Source of the DNA: Pseudomonadota bacterium
GTDB lineage: Bacteria > Desulfobacterota > Desulfobacteria > Desulfobacterales > JAHIVH01
Assembly: GCA_018816735.1 (NCBI GenBank)
Contig: JAHIVH010000123.1
Span: 47,882-111,881, forward strand
Direction: 5' to 3'
Length of the DNA: 64,000 nucleotides
In this document: piece by piece, positions 42,540 to 51,933 of the stretch
Numbering within the stretch: position 1 is the first letter of the stretch
How the letters are laid out: each line of letters opens with the position of its first letter
Translations under genes and position numbers: made by a program
The notes under the pieces: generated by a model
Database searches by the model: none
The model's input: the letters and a program-made list of their open reading frames with translations, nothing else
What the model was told of the DNA's origin: nothing

Positions 42540-43790
42540 ATGTTTGGGTCAAAAGAGATTACAGAGAACTTCCTTTCAAAAATGGCTGATGGCGTGGAAA
42601 TGTATCAGGACTATTTACAGAATGCATCAAGAGTGATGCTGGGTCCCCTTGAAACAACTATCAGTTCAACGCCCCATGAAATCGTTTACACGGAAGACCG
42701 GGTCAAGCTCAAACATTACACACCTGGGAAAGATGTGACTTCTAAAATGAAGACACCTCTTTTGGTCACATATGCGTTGATCAACAGGGAAACCATGCTG
42801 GACCTTCAGCCGGACAGAAGTGTTGTAAAGTCATTTCTGAAAGACGGCATCGAACTGTACATGATTGACTGGGGATATCCCACGCGAAAGGACAGATACC
42901 TCACCATCGACGATCATGTGAACGGTTACATGGACAATGTGGTCGAATTTATCAGAAAGCGGCACAATGTAGAAAAAATCAATTTAATGGGAATATGCAT
43001 GGGGGGCACCTTTTCAGCCATGTATGCCTCGCTCTATCCGGAAAAAATCAAAAATCTGATCACCACGGTAACACCCACAAGCTTTGATACAAGAGACGGG
43101 TTGCTGCATACCTGGGCCCAGGGTATTGATGCGGACAAAATGGTGGAAACCTTTGGCAATATTCCAGCCGATCTCATGAATTTCGGATTTCTGCTTCTCA
43201 ATCCGGCTCGCCTGATGATTGATAAATACAAAAATTTTATGGAAAATATGGGCAACAAATCCTATGTTGAAAATTTTGTCAGAATGGAAAAATGGATTTT
43301 CGACAGCCCTGATGTGCCTGGCGAAACTTTCAGGCAATTTATCAAGGATTGCTATCAGAAAAATCTTCTGATTCAGGGAAAAATGGAGATCGGTGATAAA
43401 AGAATCGATCTGAAAAAGATCACCATGCCGCTTTTAAATATTTTCAGTAAATACGATCACCTTGTTCCGCCTGCGGCAAGCAATCAGTTGACAGGTGCGG
43501 TAGGCAGCAAGGATAAGGAAGACGTATGCCTGGCCACAGGCCATATCGGCATTTATGTCAGCTCAAGGTTCCAGCAGGAATTTGCACCGCGTATCTCAGC
43601 GTGGCTTGGCCAAAGAGACACGGTTGAGGAAAAGAGAGAAAAAGTCGTCAAGCCAAAGCTTGCCGGAAAAGCGGTTGCCACGATAGTGAAAGATCAGGAA
43701 AAGAAACCGGAAATTCCGCCTGACATACCATCTATTCATCCCAATCCGCAAAATATGGAATTGCCTAATTTAACCCTGAAGCAAGCCTGA
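42540..43790 (+). CDS. phaC: Class III poly(R)-hydroxyalkanoate synthase subunit PhaC
   Basis: 416 residues, alpha/beta-hydrolase fold. The triad is visible: Cys153 in the lipase-like box GICMGG, Asp306 in KYDHLVPP and His335 in TGHIG, all close to the positions in the well-known class III enzyme. The last 50 residues (from about 365, EEKREKVVKPKL...) are a Lys/Pro-rich extension beyond the usual length of about 355-360. ATG 42540 has GGAGG upstream. Followed by a strong terminator. No phaA, phaB or phasin gene is adjacent. Confidence 0.93.
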   Translation: MFGSKEITENFLSKMADGVEMYQDYLQNASRVMLGPLETTISSTPHEIVYTEDRVKLKHYTPGKDVTSKMKTPLLVTYALINRETMLDLQPDRSVVKSFLKDGIELYMIDWGYPTRKDRYLTIDDHVNGYMDNVVEFIRKRHNVEKINLMGICMGGTFSAMYASLYPEKIKNLITTVTPTSFDTRDGLLHTWAQGIDADKMVETFGNIPADLMNFGFLLLNPARLMIDKYKNFMENMGNKSYVENFVRMEKWIFDSPDVPGETFRQFIKDCYQKNLLIQGKMEIGDKRIDLKKITMPLLNIFSKYDHLVPPAASNQLTGAVGSKDKEDVCLATGHIGIYVSSRFQQEFAPRISAWLGQRDTVEEKREKVVKPKLAGKAVATIVKDQEKKPEIPPDIPSIHPNPQNMELPNLTLKQA

Positions 43791-43824
43791 TTGCACCCGG
43801 CATATTTTACATAAACATGATAAG

Positions 43825-43860
43825 CGCGAGAGGACGGTAACCACCCCCCTCTCGCGTTTT
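43825..43860 (+). terminator. Intrinsic terminator after phaEC
   Basis: Stem CGCGAGAGG (43825-43833) with CCTCTCGCG (43848-43856) followed by TTTT. It lies 35 bases after the phaC stop. The remaining 240 bases to the next gene show no further feature. Confidence 0.9.
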
Positions 43861-44102
43861 ATTATTTTTTGCCACGCCTTATATTTAAAGCAGTCTAAGT
43901 CCAATTGAAACCTTCTGTCATTCGGATAGCTTCATATTTAACACCTTCCCGATTGACATGTAAATGACTATCCATTATGGGTTACCTGGGTCTTGAAAGG
44001 ACAGAAGCCGGGAAAAAAGCAAAACAAAGGTTTGGCAGAGCTTATCAACAGCTCAGCTTCCCATCTTCAATTTTTTAAATCGCCGTGGGGTAATTTTTTG
44101 TA

Positions 44103-45983
44103 ATGATCAGTATCGAAAATATTTCTAAAAGCTATGGGCATCAGGAATTGTTTGCTGATGCCAGTTTCAAGATAAATCCAAAAGAAAGGGTGGGGATTGT
44201 CGGAAGAAACGGACACGGCAAGACAACCCTGTTCAGAATGATTGCCGGCACGGAAACAGTTGAATTCGGGAAAATAATTATCCCGAAACGGTACCGGATT
44301 GGTTACGTGCGTCAGCATATTTCGTTTTCCAAAGAGACTGTTCTTAAGGAAGCCATGACAGGTCTTGTGGACGAGGAAAAGGATCAGGCATGGAAAGTGG
44401 AAAGAATTCTTTTCGGTCTGGGTTTTTCTGACGCGGATATGAATCGGCATCCATCTGAGTTTTCAGGCGGATATCAGGTTCGGTTGAATCTTGTCAAGGT
44501 GCTTGCATCAGAGCCGGATCTGCTTCTTCTTGATGAACCGACCAACTATCTTGATATTACGTCTATCCGGTGGATTGAACGGTTCCTTGCCAACTGGCCC
44601 CGGGAGCTTGCCCTGATCACCCACGACCGGAATTTCATGGACAGGATTGTGACGCACGTGGTGGGCATACACCGGAAAAAAATACGTAAGATTGAAGGGG
44701 ATACCGGAAAGTATTATACGCAGATTGCGCTGGATGAAGAAATATATGAAAAGACAAGAATGAATGATGAAAAAAAGAGAAAGGAAATAGAACTTTTCGT
44801 CAGCCGGTTTCGGGCAAAGGCCAGACTGGCGAACATGGTTCAGTCCAGGATAAAGACCCTTTCAAAAATGGAAAAAAGAGACAAGCTCGAAAATGTTTCC
44901 ACGCTTGAGTTCGCATTCAGGAGCCTGCCCTATAAAGGCAAACATCTGCTCCATGCAGAATCGCTTTCGTTTTCATATTCGCAGGATACCCCATTGATAG
45001 ACAAGGTAAGCATTCATATAGGTGCCAGCGACCGGATTTGTGTCATCGGAAAAAACGGCAAAGGAAAAACAACATTGTTGAAAATGCTTGCCGGTGATCT
45101 CACACCCGAACATGGAAAAATAACGCTGACACCCGGTGTAAAGGCAGGATTTTATGAGCAGACCAATGTGAAAAGTCTTGTGGACTATCGAACAGTTGAA
45201 GAAGAAATTACACTTGCCCATGAAGATGTGGATCGCCAGCTTGCAAGAAATATCTGCGGGGCCATGATGTTTCAGGGGGATCTGGCCCTGAAAAAAATAA
45301 AAGTCCTGTCAGGCGGAGAAAAAAGCCGGGTAATGTTGGGGAAGCTTTTAGCAACCCCGCTGAATCTTATTTTTCTTGATGAACCGACAAACCACCTTGA
45401 TATGGAGTCCTGTGATTCTCTCTTGGGCGCTATCGATAATTTTGATGGTGCAGTCGTCATGGTCACCCATAATGAAATGTTTCTCCATGCGCTCGCCGAA
45501 AAACTGATTGTTTTTAAAAATGACGCCATTGAGGTGTTTGATGGCAGCTATCAGGATTTTCTTGAAAAAATCGGTTGGGATGATGATGCATCAGACGAAA
45601 TAAAAACAAAGGATGTCCAGGTTAAAAATCAGGATGACGGGGATGGCGCCGATATTTCCGCAAAACTCAACAAAAAGGAAATCCGTAAACGCCGATCGGA
45701 AATCATCAATGAACGTTCAAAAACACTCAAACCGTATGAAAAAGAAATGACATCTGTTGAAAAAAAGATTGAGAAAACTGAAGCAGAGCTTGAGGGATTG
45801 AATCAGGGCATGCTTGATGCGTCACAGCGTGGGGATGGAAAACGGATCGGAGAGATTTCTAGAAATATTCATGAGTGTCAGACACGGATTGAAACGTTAT
45901 ACAATCGTCTGGAAGAGCTTTCGGAAATTATTGATGAAAAAAGTGCCTGGTTCGATAAAAAATTGCAGGCAGAATGTGAATAG
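44103..45983 (+). CDS. ABC-F family ATPase (Uup/YheS-like)
   Basis: 626 residues, two ATP-binding cassettes and no membrane segments. Cassette 1: Walker A GRNGHGKTT (about 34), signature FSGGYQ (about 120). Cassette 2: Walker A GKNGKGKTT (about 316), signature LSGGEK (about 402). An interdomain linker (about 220-280) with KARLANMVQSRIK and a C-terminal coiled-coil domain (about 530-626) place it with Uup/YheS types, which act on ribosomes rather than as transporters. The start ATG 44103 has only a weak GGGG site. No resistance genes adjoin, so a general translation role is more likely than antibiotic resistance. Confidence 0.9.
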   Translation: MISIENISKSYGHQELFADASFKINPKERVGIVGRNGHGKTTLFRMIAGTETVEFGKIIIPKRYRIGYVRQHISFSKETVLKEAMTGLVDEEKDQAWKVERILFGLGFSDADMNRHPSEFSGGYQVRLNLVKVLASEPDLLLLDEPTNYLDITSIRWIERFLANWPRELALITHDRNFMDRIVTHVVGIHRKKIRKIEGDTGKYYTQIALDEEIYEKTRMNDEKKRKEIELFVSRFRAKARLANMVQSRIKTLSKMEKRDKLENVSTLEFAFRSLPYKGKHLLHAESLSFSYSQDTPLIDKVSIHIGASDRICVIGKNGKGKTTLLKMLAGDLTPEHGKITLTPGVKAGFYEQTNVKSLVDYRTVEEEITLAHEDVDRQLARNICGAMMFQGDLALKKIKVLSGGEKSRVMLGKLLATPLNLIFLDEPTNHLDMESCDSLLGAIDNFDGAVVMVTHNEMFLHALAEKLIVFKNDAIEVFDGSYQDFLEKIGWDDDASDEIKTKDVQVKNQDDGDGADISAKLNKKEIRKRRSEIINERSKTLKPYEKEMTSVEKKIEKTEAELEGLNQGMLDASQRGDGKRIGEISRNIHECQTRIETLYNRLEELSEIIDEKSAWFDKKLQAECE

Positions 45984-45985
45984 AC

Positions 45986-46025
45986 GGGTTTATTGGGTTG
46001 CTTGGCCCAACGAACCCAATGAACC
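45986..46025. repeat. Palindromic copy of the 9-bp TTGGGTTNN repeat
   Basis: A 20-base left arm (45986-46005, GGGTTTATTGGGTTGCTTGG) meets its near-inverse (46006-46025) with no loop and three mismatches. It starts 2 bases after the ABC-F stop codon. The units match the tandem repeat at 58107-58220, so it belongs to a dispersed family. It could act as an mRNA 3' hairpin, but it lacks a T tract. Confidence 0.7.
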
Positions 46026-46137
46026 TCTCTTATTATTTGACACGGCAGCCATATGAAGTTATAAGTTTTATCAATATCTGCCATTTTGTGTTTCATGAAA
46101 TCATAGGCAGTACCTAATGGACTGACATTAATCCGAG

Positions 46138-46380
46138 ATGACGAGTATGAGTGAAGGTAAGTCGTTCCCGCATTTGGCATGGGGCATTGTATTGACGATG
46201 ACGGGGTTGATGATGTTTTTTTCAATACCCGGCAAAATGCAGGATATTCAGGCAATAAAACAGTATTCCTCGGGCATGAATGTTTTTTTAAGGGTCAGTT
46301 TTTACCTCATCAGTATTCTTTTGACAGGTGGTGGGCTTAAAAAAGTATTCACCCATTTCAAATCTGGCAGGGAAGACTGA
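46138..46380 (+). CDS. Small two-helix membrane protein, unknown
   Basis: 80 residues with two membrane segments (LAWGIVLTMTGLMMFFSI and VSFYLISILLTGGGLKKVF). Ribosome site poor; ATG 46138 or 46147. Coding is supported by the membrane topology and by unbroken, ordinary codon use. It lies between the ABC-F gene and the GspE-like ATPase, 55 bases before the latter, and could be in its operon. Not recognised. Confidence 0.55.
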   Translation: MTSMSEGKSFPHLAWGIVLTMTGLMMFFSIPGKMQDIQAIKQYSSGMNVFLRVSFYLISILLTGGGLKKVFTHFKSGRED

Positions 46381-46434
46381 TTTCGAGTGACGGATCATCG
46401 CAACCAAACATGTTGGCAAAAACAAATTTGATGA

Positions 46435-48750
46435 ATGCATACCATGTTAAAAGATATTGATAATACAGGCTCAAACACCGATGTCAATGAACTGAAGTCC
46501 GAAGTTCAATACCGGACCAAGCTTCAGGATATCTGCAATAAAATATACTCTGCCCAGAATCTGGACGAGATACTCATCAACACCAAAGAAGAGATTGCCT
46601 CTCTTTTTGAGGCAGATCGCCTCACCATCTACTATGTGGACGGTGTGAAGCGGGAGATCGTCTCCCGGTTTAAATCAGGAGATGAAATCGCCGAAATCCG
46701 TGTACCGATTTCACCTGCCAGTGTGGCTGGTTGTTCGGTCTTTAAAAGAAAACTTTTAAATATTGCAGATGTGTATGATCAGGAAGAACTTGCCGGCATC
46801 GATTCGGATTTGAAGTTTGACAGCAGCTGGGACAAAAAAACCGGTTTCAGAACCAAGCAGGTGCTTGCCACGCCAATTAACTTCAAAAATTTTCAACTGG
46901 GCGCCATTCAGCTGATTAACCGGTCGGACGGTACCAAATTTACCAAAAAGGATGAAGACTACGTTCAGGAATTGTCTAAAATCATGGGGATTGCGCTCTA
47001 TAACCAGAAACGGATAGAAAAGAGCAAATCCAACAAATTCGATCACCTGCTTAAAAATCAGATCCTGACCCAGAAAGACCTGACAAAGGCCACGGAAAAA
47101 GCAAGACAGACCGGAAAGACGGTTGAGGCTATTCTGATGGACGAGTTCAGCATAACGAAAAGCGTCATGGGAGAATGCCTTGGGGTATATTTTGATGTGC
47201 CTTACATTGAATATAACCAGAATTTAGCCATTCCCGGCGATCTTCTGGTAAATTTGAAAATACCATTCATGAAAAAAAATACGTGGGTTCCCATTCGTGC
47301 CCAGGGAGGCAAGGTCGTTATCGCCGTGGATAACCCGCAGGATGTTCAGAAGATAGGCGTGATCAAATCCCTGTTTCCCAAACATGAACTGGAGATCTGC
47401 TTTTGTTTTGCAGAAGATATACTAAGATTCATCGAACTTTTTACCCAGGATGAACAGCATCTTGCCTCCATGGATGAAATCCTTTCCCAGATGAAGGAAG
47501 ATGAAGAGGAAGTTGATGAGGCAGAATCCGGTGTCAGCGAAGAAAGCAGCGCCATTGTGCAGCTTGTGAATAAAATCATCATCGATGCGCATGCCCGAAA
47601 CTGTTCGGATATTCATATTGAACCCTTCCCGGGAAAACAGCATACCCAGGTTCGAATGCGCGTGGACGGGGCATGCAGTGTTTATCAAACCATACCCTAT
47701 CATTACAGAAATGCGATTGTGTCCCGTTTAAAAATCATGTCAGACCTGGATATTGCCGAGCGTCGAAAACCCCAGGACGGTAAAATTGGTTTTAAAAAAT
47801 ATGGGGGACTCGATATTGAACTCCGGGTGGCGACCGTGCCGACACAAGGAGGGATGGAAGATGTGGTCATGCGTATTCTGGCTGCCGGAGAGCCCATTCC
47901 TCTTGAAAAAATGGGATTTTCAAAAAACAATTTTGAAAATTTTATAAGCGTCATCACAAAACCTTATGGCATTGTTTTTGTCTGTGGCCCTACGGGTTCC
48001 GGTAAAACCACAACCCTTCATTCCGCACTAGGCTATATTAACAAGCCGGAGGTGAAAATCTGGACAGCGGAAGATCCGGTGGAAATCACCCAGAAAGGAT
48101 TGAGGCAGGTGCAGGTCCAACCCAAGATCGGATTTGATTTTGCCGCTGCCATGCGCGCGTTTTTGAGAGCAGACCCGGATATAATCATGGTGGGTGAAAT
48201 GCGAGACAAGGAAACGACCCAGATCGGCATTGAAGCCTCCCTCACAGGTCATCTGGTATTTTCCACACTCCACACGAACAGTGCGCCGGAAAGTGTGACA
48301 AGACTCCTTGACATGGGTATGGACCCGTTCAATTTTGCGGATGCGATTCTTTGCATTCTTGCCCAGCGTCTGGTCAGGACACTTTGCAAAAAGTGTAAAA
48401 AGGAATATCACCCGGCCAAAGAAGAATATGATGAACTGGTCAGAGAGTATGGTGATCCTGTTACTTTTAAGAAAAATGAACTGCCTGATTATAACGACAA
48501 CCTTGTCTTGTTTATGCCTAATGGATGCGATGCCTGTAACAACACCGGATACAGTGGCCGAATGGGACTCCATGAACTCCTTATGGGAACCAATGACCAG
48601 AAAAGAATGATTCAGGAAAGTGCCAGGGTGGAAGAGTTGAGGGGCCAGGCGATAAAGGACGGAATGACCACCCTGAAACAGGATGGCATTGCAAAGATTT
48701 TCAGCGGCCACTGCGACCTGATTCAGGTGAGAAAGGTCTGTATCCAGTAG
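46435..48750 (+). CDS. GspE/PilB-type secretion ATPase with N-terminal GAF domain
   Basis: 771 residues. In order: GAF domain (about 25-195, with GAIQLINRSDG), a MshEN-type domain (about 205-340), and the T2SSE ATPase (about 380-765) with Walker A GPTGSGKTTT (about 519), Asp box, DIIMVGEMRD Walker B (about 582), and zinc-site cysteines CKKC...CDAC near 650 and 702. MshEN domains can bind cyclic-di-GMP, and the GAF domain adds a second sensory input. It powers a type II secretion or type IV pilus system, but no pilin, inner-membrane or secretin gene is near, so it is an orphan. ATG 46435 or 46444; ribosome site weak. Confidence 0.88.
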   Translation: MHTMLKDIDNTGSNTDVNELKSEVQYRTKLQDICNKIYSAQNLDEILINTKEEIASLFEADRLTIYYVDGVKREIVSRFKSGDEIAEIRVPISPASVAGCSVFKRKLLNIADVYDQEELAGIDSDLKFDSSWDKKTGFRTKQVLATPINFKNFQLGAIQLINRSDGTKFTKKDEDYVQELSKIMGIALYNQKRIEKSKSNKFDHLLKNQILTQKDLTKATEKARQTGKTVEAILMDEFSITKSVMGECLGVYFDVPYIEYNQNLAIPGDLLVNLKIPFMKKNTWVPIRAQGGKVVIAVDNPQDVQKIGVIKSLFPKHELEICFCFAEDILRFIELFTQDEQHLASMDEILSQMKEDEEEVDEAESGVSEESSAIVQLVNKIIIDAHARNCSDIHIEPFPGKQHTQVRMRVDGACSVYQTIPYHYRNAIVSRLKIMSDLDIAERRKPQDGKIGFKKYGGLDIELRVATVPTQGGMEDVVMRILAAGEPIPLEKMGFSKNNFENFISVITKPYGIVFVCGPTGSGKTTTLHSALGYINKPEVKIWTAEDPVEITQKGLRQVQVQPKIGFDFAAAMRAFLRADPDIIMVGEMRDKETTQIGIEASLTGHLVFSTLHTNSAPESVTRLLDMGMDPFNFADAILCILAQRLVRTLCKKCKKEYHPAKEEYDELVREYGDPVTFKKNELPDYNDNLVLFMPNGCDACNNTGYSGRMGLHELLMGTNDQKRMIQESARVEELRGQAIKDGMTTLKQDGIAKIFSGHCDLIQVRKVCIQ

Positions 48751-48787
48751 CTTCCAAAAAGTTTAATTTTAACATTTACCGAGTGCA

Positions 48788-50626
48788 TCAATCCTGATCC
48801 TTTTTCAATTCCGCGTGCATGAATTTTTCCAGCTGGTTTTCATAATAGGCCCGCTCCTTGGGATCAAGATCAAGGGCGGATTTTGAAGCCGCCACAGCTT
48901 CAGCAACCATGCCGTTTAAATAATAGCTTTCCGCAAGGGTATCCAGAGATTCGGGCGTGGCATTAAGCGCAACTGCTTTTTTCGATAGTGCCAATGCTTT
49001 TTGTGGATTTTGAATTGATTCATCATCACATGTGGCAAGAAGCCATGCAAGGTTGTTTAGCACATGCGGATTTTTGGGTGTGATTTTCAAGGAGGATTCA
49101 TAAGATTCCACGGCTTTCGGGTAGTCTTTGACACTATAGTAAAAGTTACCCAGCAGGATGAGCAGTTCCGCATTGTCATGGGTGCTTTTAAGCTGGCTCA
49201 GAATACTCATTTCAGGGTGACTTAAGCCATGTCCCATCCCTTTGTCAGACAGGGTGTAGTGAAACATCACCCCTCCCAATATCAGCATCCCTGAAATATA
49301 AGCAGCAATGCTTTTCCTGATTTTAGCGTTGTGGCGATCGATATGAGACCTGTCAGCTTCGCATTTTTTCAGGAATTGAACCCTCTCTTTAATGCTGAAA
49401 TGATGCCAGTTCGGCGTGTCCTCGGATTGGCCGCTGGTTGCCACGATTTTTGAAAATGTGGTGATCAGGTGGGAGGCGTTATCCATGAGTTCATAGACAT
49501 AAATATCGGCCTGGCGTTCAAAATTTCTCATGAAATACCCGAAAATGAACCTGAAATAGATCACAAAAATCAGGATCATCACAAGGCTTAATCCTGCAGA
49601 AAAAGAAGTGGTCTGGTCCAGGCCGAGTTTGGTCAGCAACAGGTAAAATGGCTGGGTGTAGAAAACAGTCTGGACAATCGGATCCCAGATCAAACCTAAA
49701 AACAGGATGTAACCGATAAAAAACATTAAATAGAGAACCAGATGATATCTTTTTGCATGCCCGATTTCATGGGCCACAACCGAGTCAACCTCTTCAGGGG
49801 TGAGCATTTTTAATATGGCAGGCGTTACCAGAATATAGCGGAACCGTTTAACAAGGCCCATGATGCCTGCGGTCATCATCATCCCGCCAAAAATGGGCCA
49901 GGAAAGGATATTGGCATATTTAAGTTCTGCCTTTTTACACAGGTTTTCGATTCGCGTTCGATGAGGCCCATCCTCAAGGGGTTTGCATCGCCACATTTTC
50001 TGGACAATGGCTGGTCCGACAACAGATATCAGAAGGATAATTACCGCCAGATAGAAAAATTCTCCCAAAGGGGAAAAGAAGAATCGCTGGAGTGGCTCAA
50101 AAGGGAGGATTGCCATGATATCCGTAATGCCGGACATGATAAACCAGGGCAAAATAAGAGGAACGGCAAAGGAAAGCTGATAAATGATATGCTTCCGGGC
50201 AGACTCGTCACTTCGGTAAATATATTGTCTGATACGGTTCGAACTTGCCCATATAATCGCCAGATATCCCATCATGGTCAGCAGGCAGAACGCTGCTTTT
50301 AATGTGGGGATGAGGCTGAACGGCGGAAAGTCCAGTAAGCGTGTCGTGACATCAAAAATATAGATATTGAAAGATGTCAGGATAAGGGCAAATACAGACA
50401 GCCTGGCTATTGTTTTATTCAGTTTTTTATCTGTCATCAGACGGTCTGCTGTTCTCATCCCCCTTTCAATGCGGGTAAATAGCAGTCTGGCAATCAAAGA
50501 AAGGAGTATAAAAAGACCCAGAAAACTGAGCAGGGATTCAAAACGGCTGAAATCCGTGGTCAAGGAAGGCTGATAAGTGCTGAATATCAGAAGAACGATG
50601 ATAAAATAAATAAAATTGGTGAACAT
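48788..50626 (-). CDS. M48-family membrane metalloprotease with TPR domain
   Basis: 612 residues. Several membrane helices in the N-terminal 200 residues, then an M48 protease with VVAHEIGHAKRYH (HEXXH, about 284), two more helices, and a C-terminal TPR-like region (about 480-600: GNFYYSVKDYPKAVESYESSLKI). Topology resembles HtpX/Ste24-type proteases fused to repeats. Probable role in membrane-protein quality control. Starts ATG 50624-50626 with a weak site, 51 bases after queH, so it may be the last gene of the maf-yggS-queH operon. Confidence 0.88.
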   Translation of the reverse strand: MFTNFIYFIIVLLIFSTYQPSLTTDFSRFESLLSFLGLFILLSLIARLLFTRIERGMRTADRLMTDKKLNKTIARLSVFALILTSFNIYIFDVTTRLLDFPPFSLIPTLKAAFCLLTMMGYLAIIWASSNRIRQYIYRSDESARKHIIYQLSFAVPLILPWFIMSGITDIMAILPFEPLQRFFFSPLGEFFYLAVIILLISVVGPAIVQKMWRCKPLEDGPHRTRIENLCKKAELKYANILSWPIFGGMMMTAGIMGLVKRFRYILVTPAILKMLTPEEVDSVVAHEIGHAKRYHLVLYLMFFIGYILFLGLIWDPIVQTVFYTQPFYLLLTKLGLDQTTSFSAGLSLVMILIFVIYFRFIFGYFMRNFERQADIYVYELMDNASHLITTFSKIVATSGQSEDTPNWHHFSIKERVQFLKKCEADRSHIDRHNAKIRKSIAAYISGMLILGGVMFHYTLSDKGMGHGLSHPEMSILSQLKSTHDNAELLILLGNFYYSVKDYPKAVESYESSLKITPKNPHVLNNLAWLLATCDDESIQNPQKALALSKKAVALNATPESLDTLAESYYLNGMVAEAVAASKSALDLDPKERAYYENQLEKFMHAELKKDQD

Positions 50627-50677
50627 GCCGTCAATCTTGTCTTTTAATGGGTGATACCGGGCAGGGTCAGCTCCGGA

Positions 50678-51208
50678 TTATTTTTTGTAATATCTTTCCT
50701 TTTCACTGTAAATACACCCGCAGTATTGCTGCCGGTAAAGCCCTAATTCCTTTGACTCGTTGATACCGTCTTTCCATCCTTCCCGGAAATCGTAATAATA
50801 AAAATCGATGCCGGCTGATTTTGAAACCGATTCGGAAATGAACCGGATGGTGTCATGTTTCTGAAACTTGCTGTATAAAAGGGTCGTGGAAAAACAGTCA
50901 AACTGTCCTTTTTTCGCCATCCTGGCGGTTGCCATCAACCGGTCATGGTAGCAAAAGATGCAGCGGTCATTTTCCCTGAAGGCCGCACCTCTTAAAAAAC
51001 CCTCCATATCATATCCTTCCTGATAAATGATTTTAAGAGAAACGGTTTCCGCCCAGCTTTTAAGCGTGTTCTCTCTTTTTAAACACTCCGTATAGGGATG
51101 GATATTATGCCTGTAAAAAAACCCCATGACATCCAGACCTTCTTTTCTAAGGATTTTTAACGGATAGATGGTGCATGGGGCGCAACAGGTATGAACCAGA
51201 ATTTTCAC
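50678..51208 (-). CDS. queH: Epoxyqueuosine reductase QueH
   Basis: 176 residues, QueH (DUF208) family. It reduces epoxyqueuosine to queuosine in tRNA, a cobalamin-independent alternative to QueG. Conserved cysteines for the Fe-S cluster are visible: HTCCAPC near the N-terminus, CIFCYHDRL in the middle and YCGCIYSE at the end. ATG 51206-51208 overlaps the end of the YggS gene by 4 bases (51205-51208), which implies translational coupling. No other queuosine genes nearby. Confidence 0.92.
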   Translation of the reverse strand: MKILVHTCCAPCTIYPLKILRKEGLDVMGFFYRHNIHPYTECLKRENTLKSWAETVSLKIIYQEGYDMEGFLRGAAFRENDRCIFCYHDRLMATARMAKKGQFDCFSTTLLYSKFQKHDTIRFISESVSKSAGIDFYYYDFREGWKDGINESKELGLYRQQYCGCIYSEKERYYKK

Positions 51209-51903
51209 AATCGTTCTCCGAAAATGGCTGTGCCGATGCGGACCAGCGTGGCGCCTTCTTCAATCGCTGCTTCAAAATCGCCGGTCATGCCCATGGAAAG
51301 CTCATCCATGTGTATGCCGGGAATGTTTTCCTGCACAATGCGATCGCTTAATTTTTTTAAATCTTTAAAAAAAGGTCTCGCCCGTTCAGGATCATCAAAA
51401 AAAGGGGGCATGGTCATCAGGCCCCGGACCGAGATATGATCAAGCTTTGCCATATTTCTTATAAGATCAATCGTGTCTTCTGTCTGTATCCCTGATTTGG
51501 TGGCTTCTTTGCTGATGTTCACCTGAACCAGAATGTTTTGAATTTTACTGATTTTTCCAGCCTGAATGTCCAGCTCCCGGGCCAGCCTCAGGGAATCTAC
51601 CGAGTGAATCAGGTCAAAATGCAGCACAGCCTGTTTGGCCTTGTTCGATTGAAGGTGACCGATGAAATGCCAGGAAATGCTTTCTTCTTTGAGTTCCTGA
51701 ATTTTTTCTATTGCTTCCTTGATATAATTTTCGCCAAAAACATCCAGACCCGCTGAAATGGCTTCCCTGATCAGGGGTGACGGTTTTTTTTTGCTTACCG
51801 CCACAAGCTTTACGGACAACGGGTTTCTGCCGCAGTTTGCGGCTTTTCTCTGGATTCGGTCTCTGATACGCTTGGTATTCTCATTTACCTGGGTGCCAAT
51901 CAT
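51205..51903 (-). CDS. YggS/PLPBP-family pyridoxal phosphate homeostasis protein
   Basis: 232 residues, single-domain TIM-barrel PLP-binding family. The PLP lysine lies in LVAVSKKKP, and FGENYIKEA and WHFIGHLQSNK are family motifs, as is MTGDFEAAIEEGATLVRIGTAIFG. It maintains PLP supply and has no known enzymatic reaction. ATG 51901-51903 follows AAAAAAG-type sequence. It starts 30 bases after maf and overlaps queH by 4 bases. Confidence 0.94.
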   Translation of the reverse strand: MIGTQVNENTKRIRDRIQRKAANCGRNPLSVKLVAVSKKKPSPLIREAISAGLDVFGENYIKEAIEKIQELKEESISWHFIGHLQSNKAKQAVLHFDLIHSVDSLRLARELDIQAGKISKIQNILVQVNISKEATKSGIQTEDTIDLIRNMAKLDHISVRGLMTMPPFFDDPERARPFFKDLKKLSDRIVQENIPGIHMDELSMGMTGDFEAAIEEGATLVRIGTAIFGERL

Positions 51904-51933
51904 TCTTTTTTCCCTGACACATGAATCTGTTTT

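Noticed and set aside
44103..45983. Antibiotic-resistance ABC-F
   Set aside because: The C-terminal coiled coil and linker resemble the general Uup/YheS types, and no resistance context is present.
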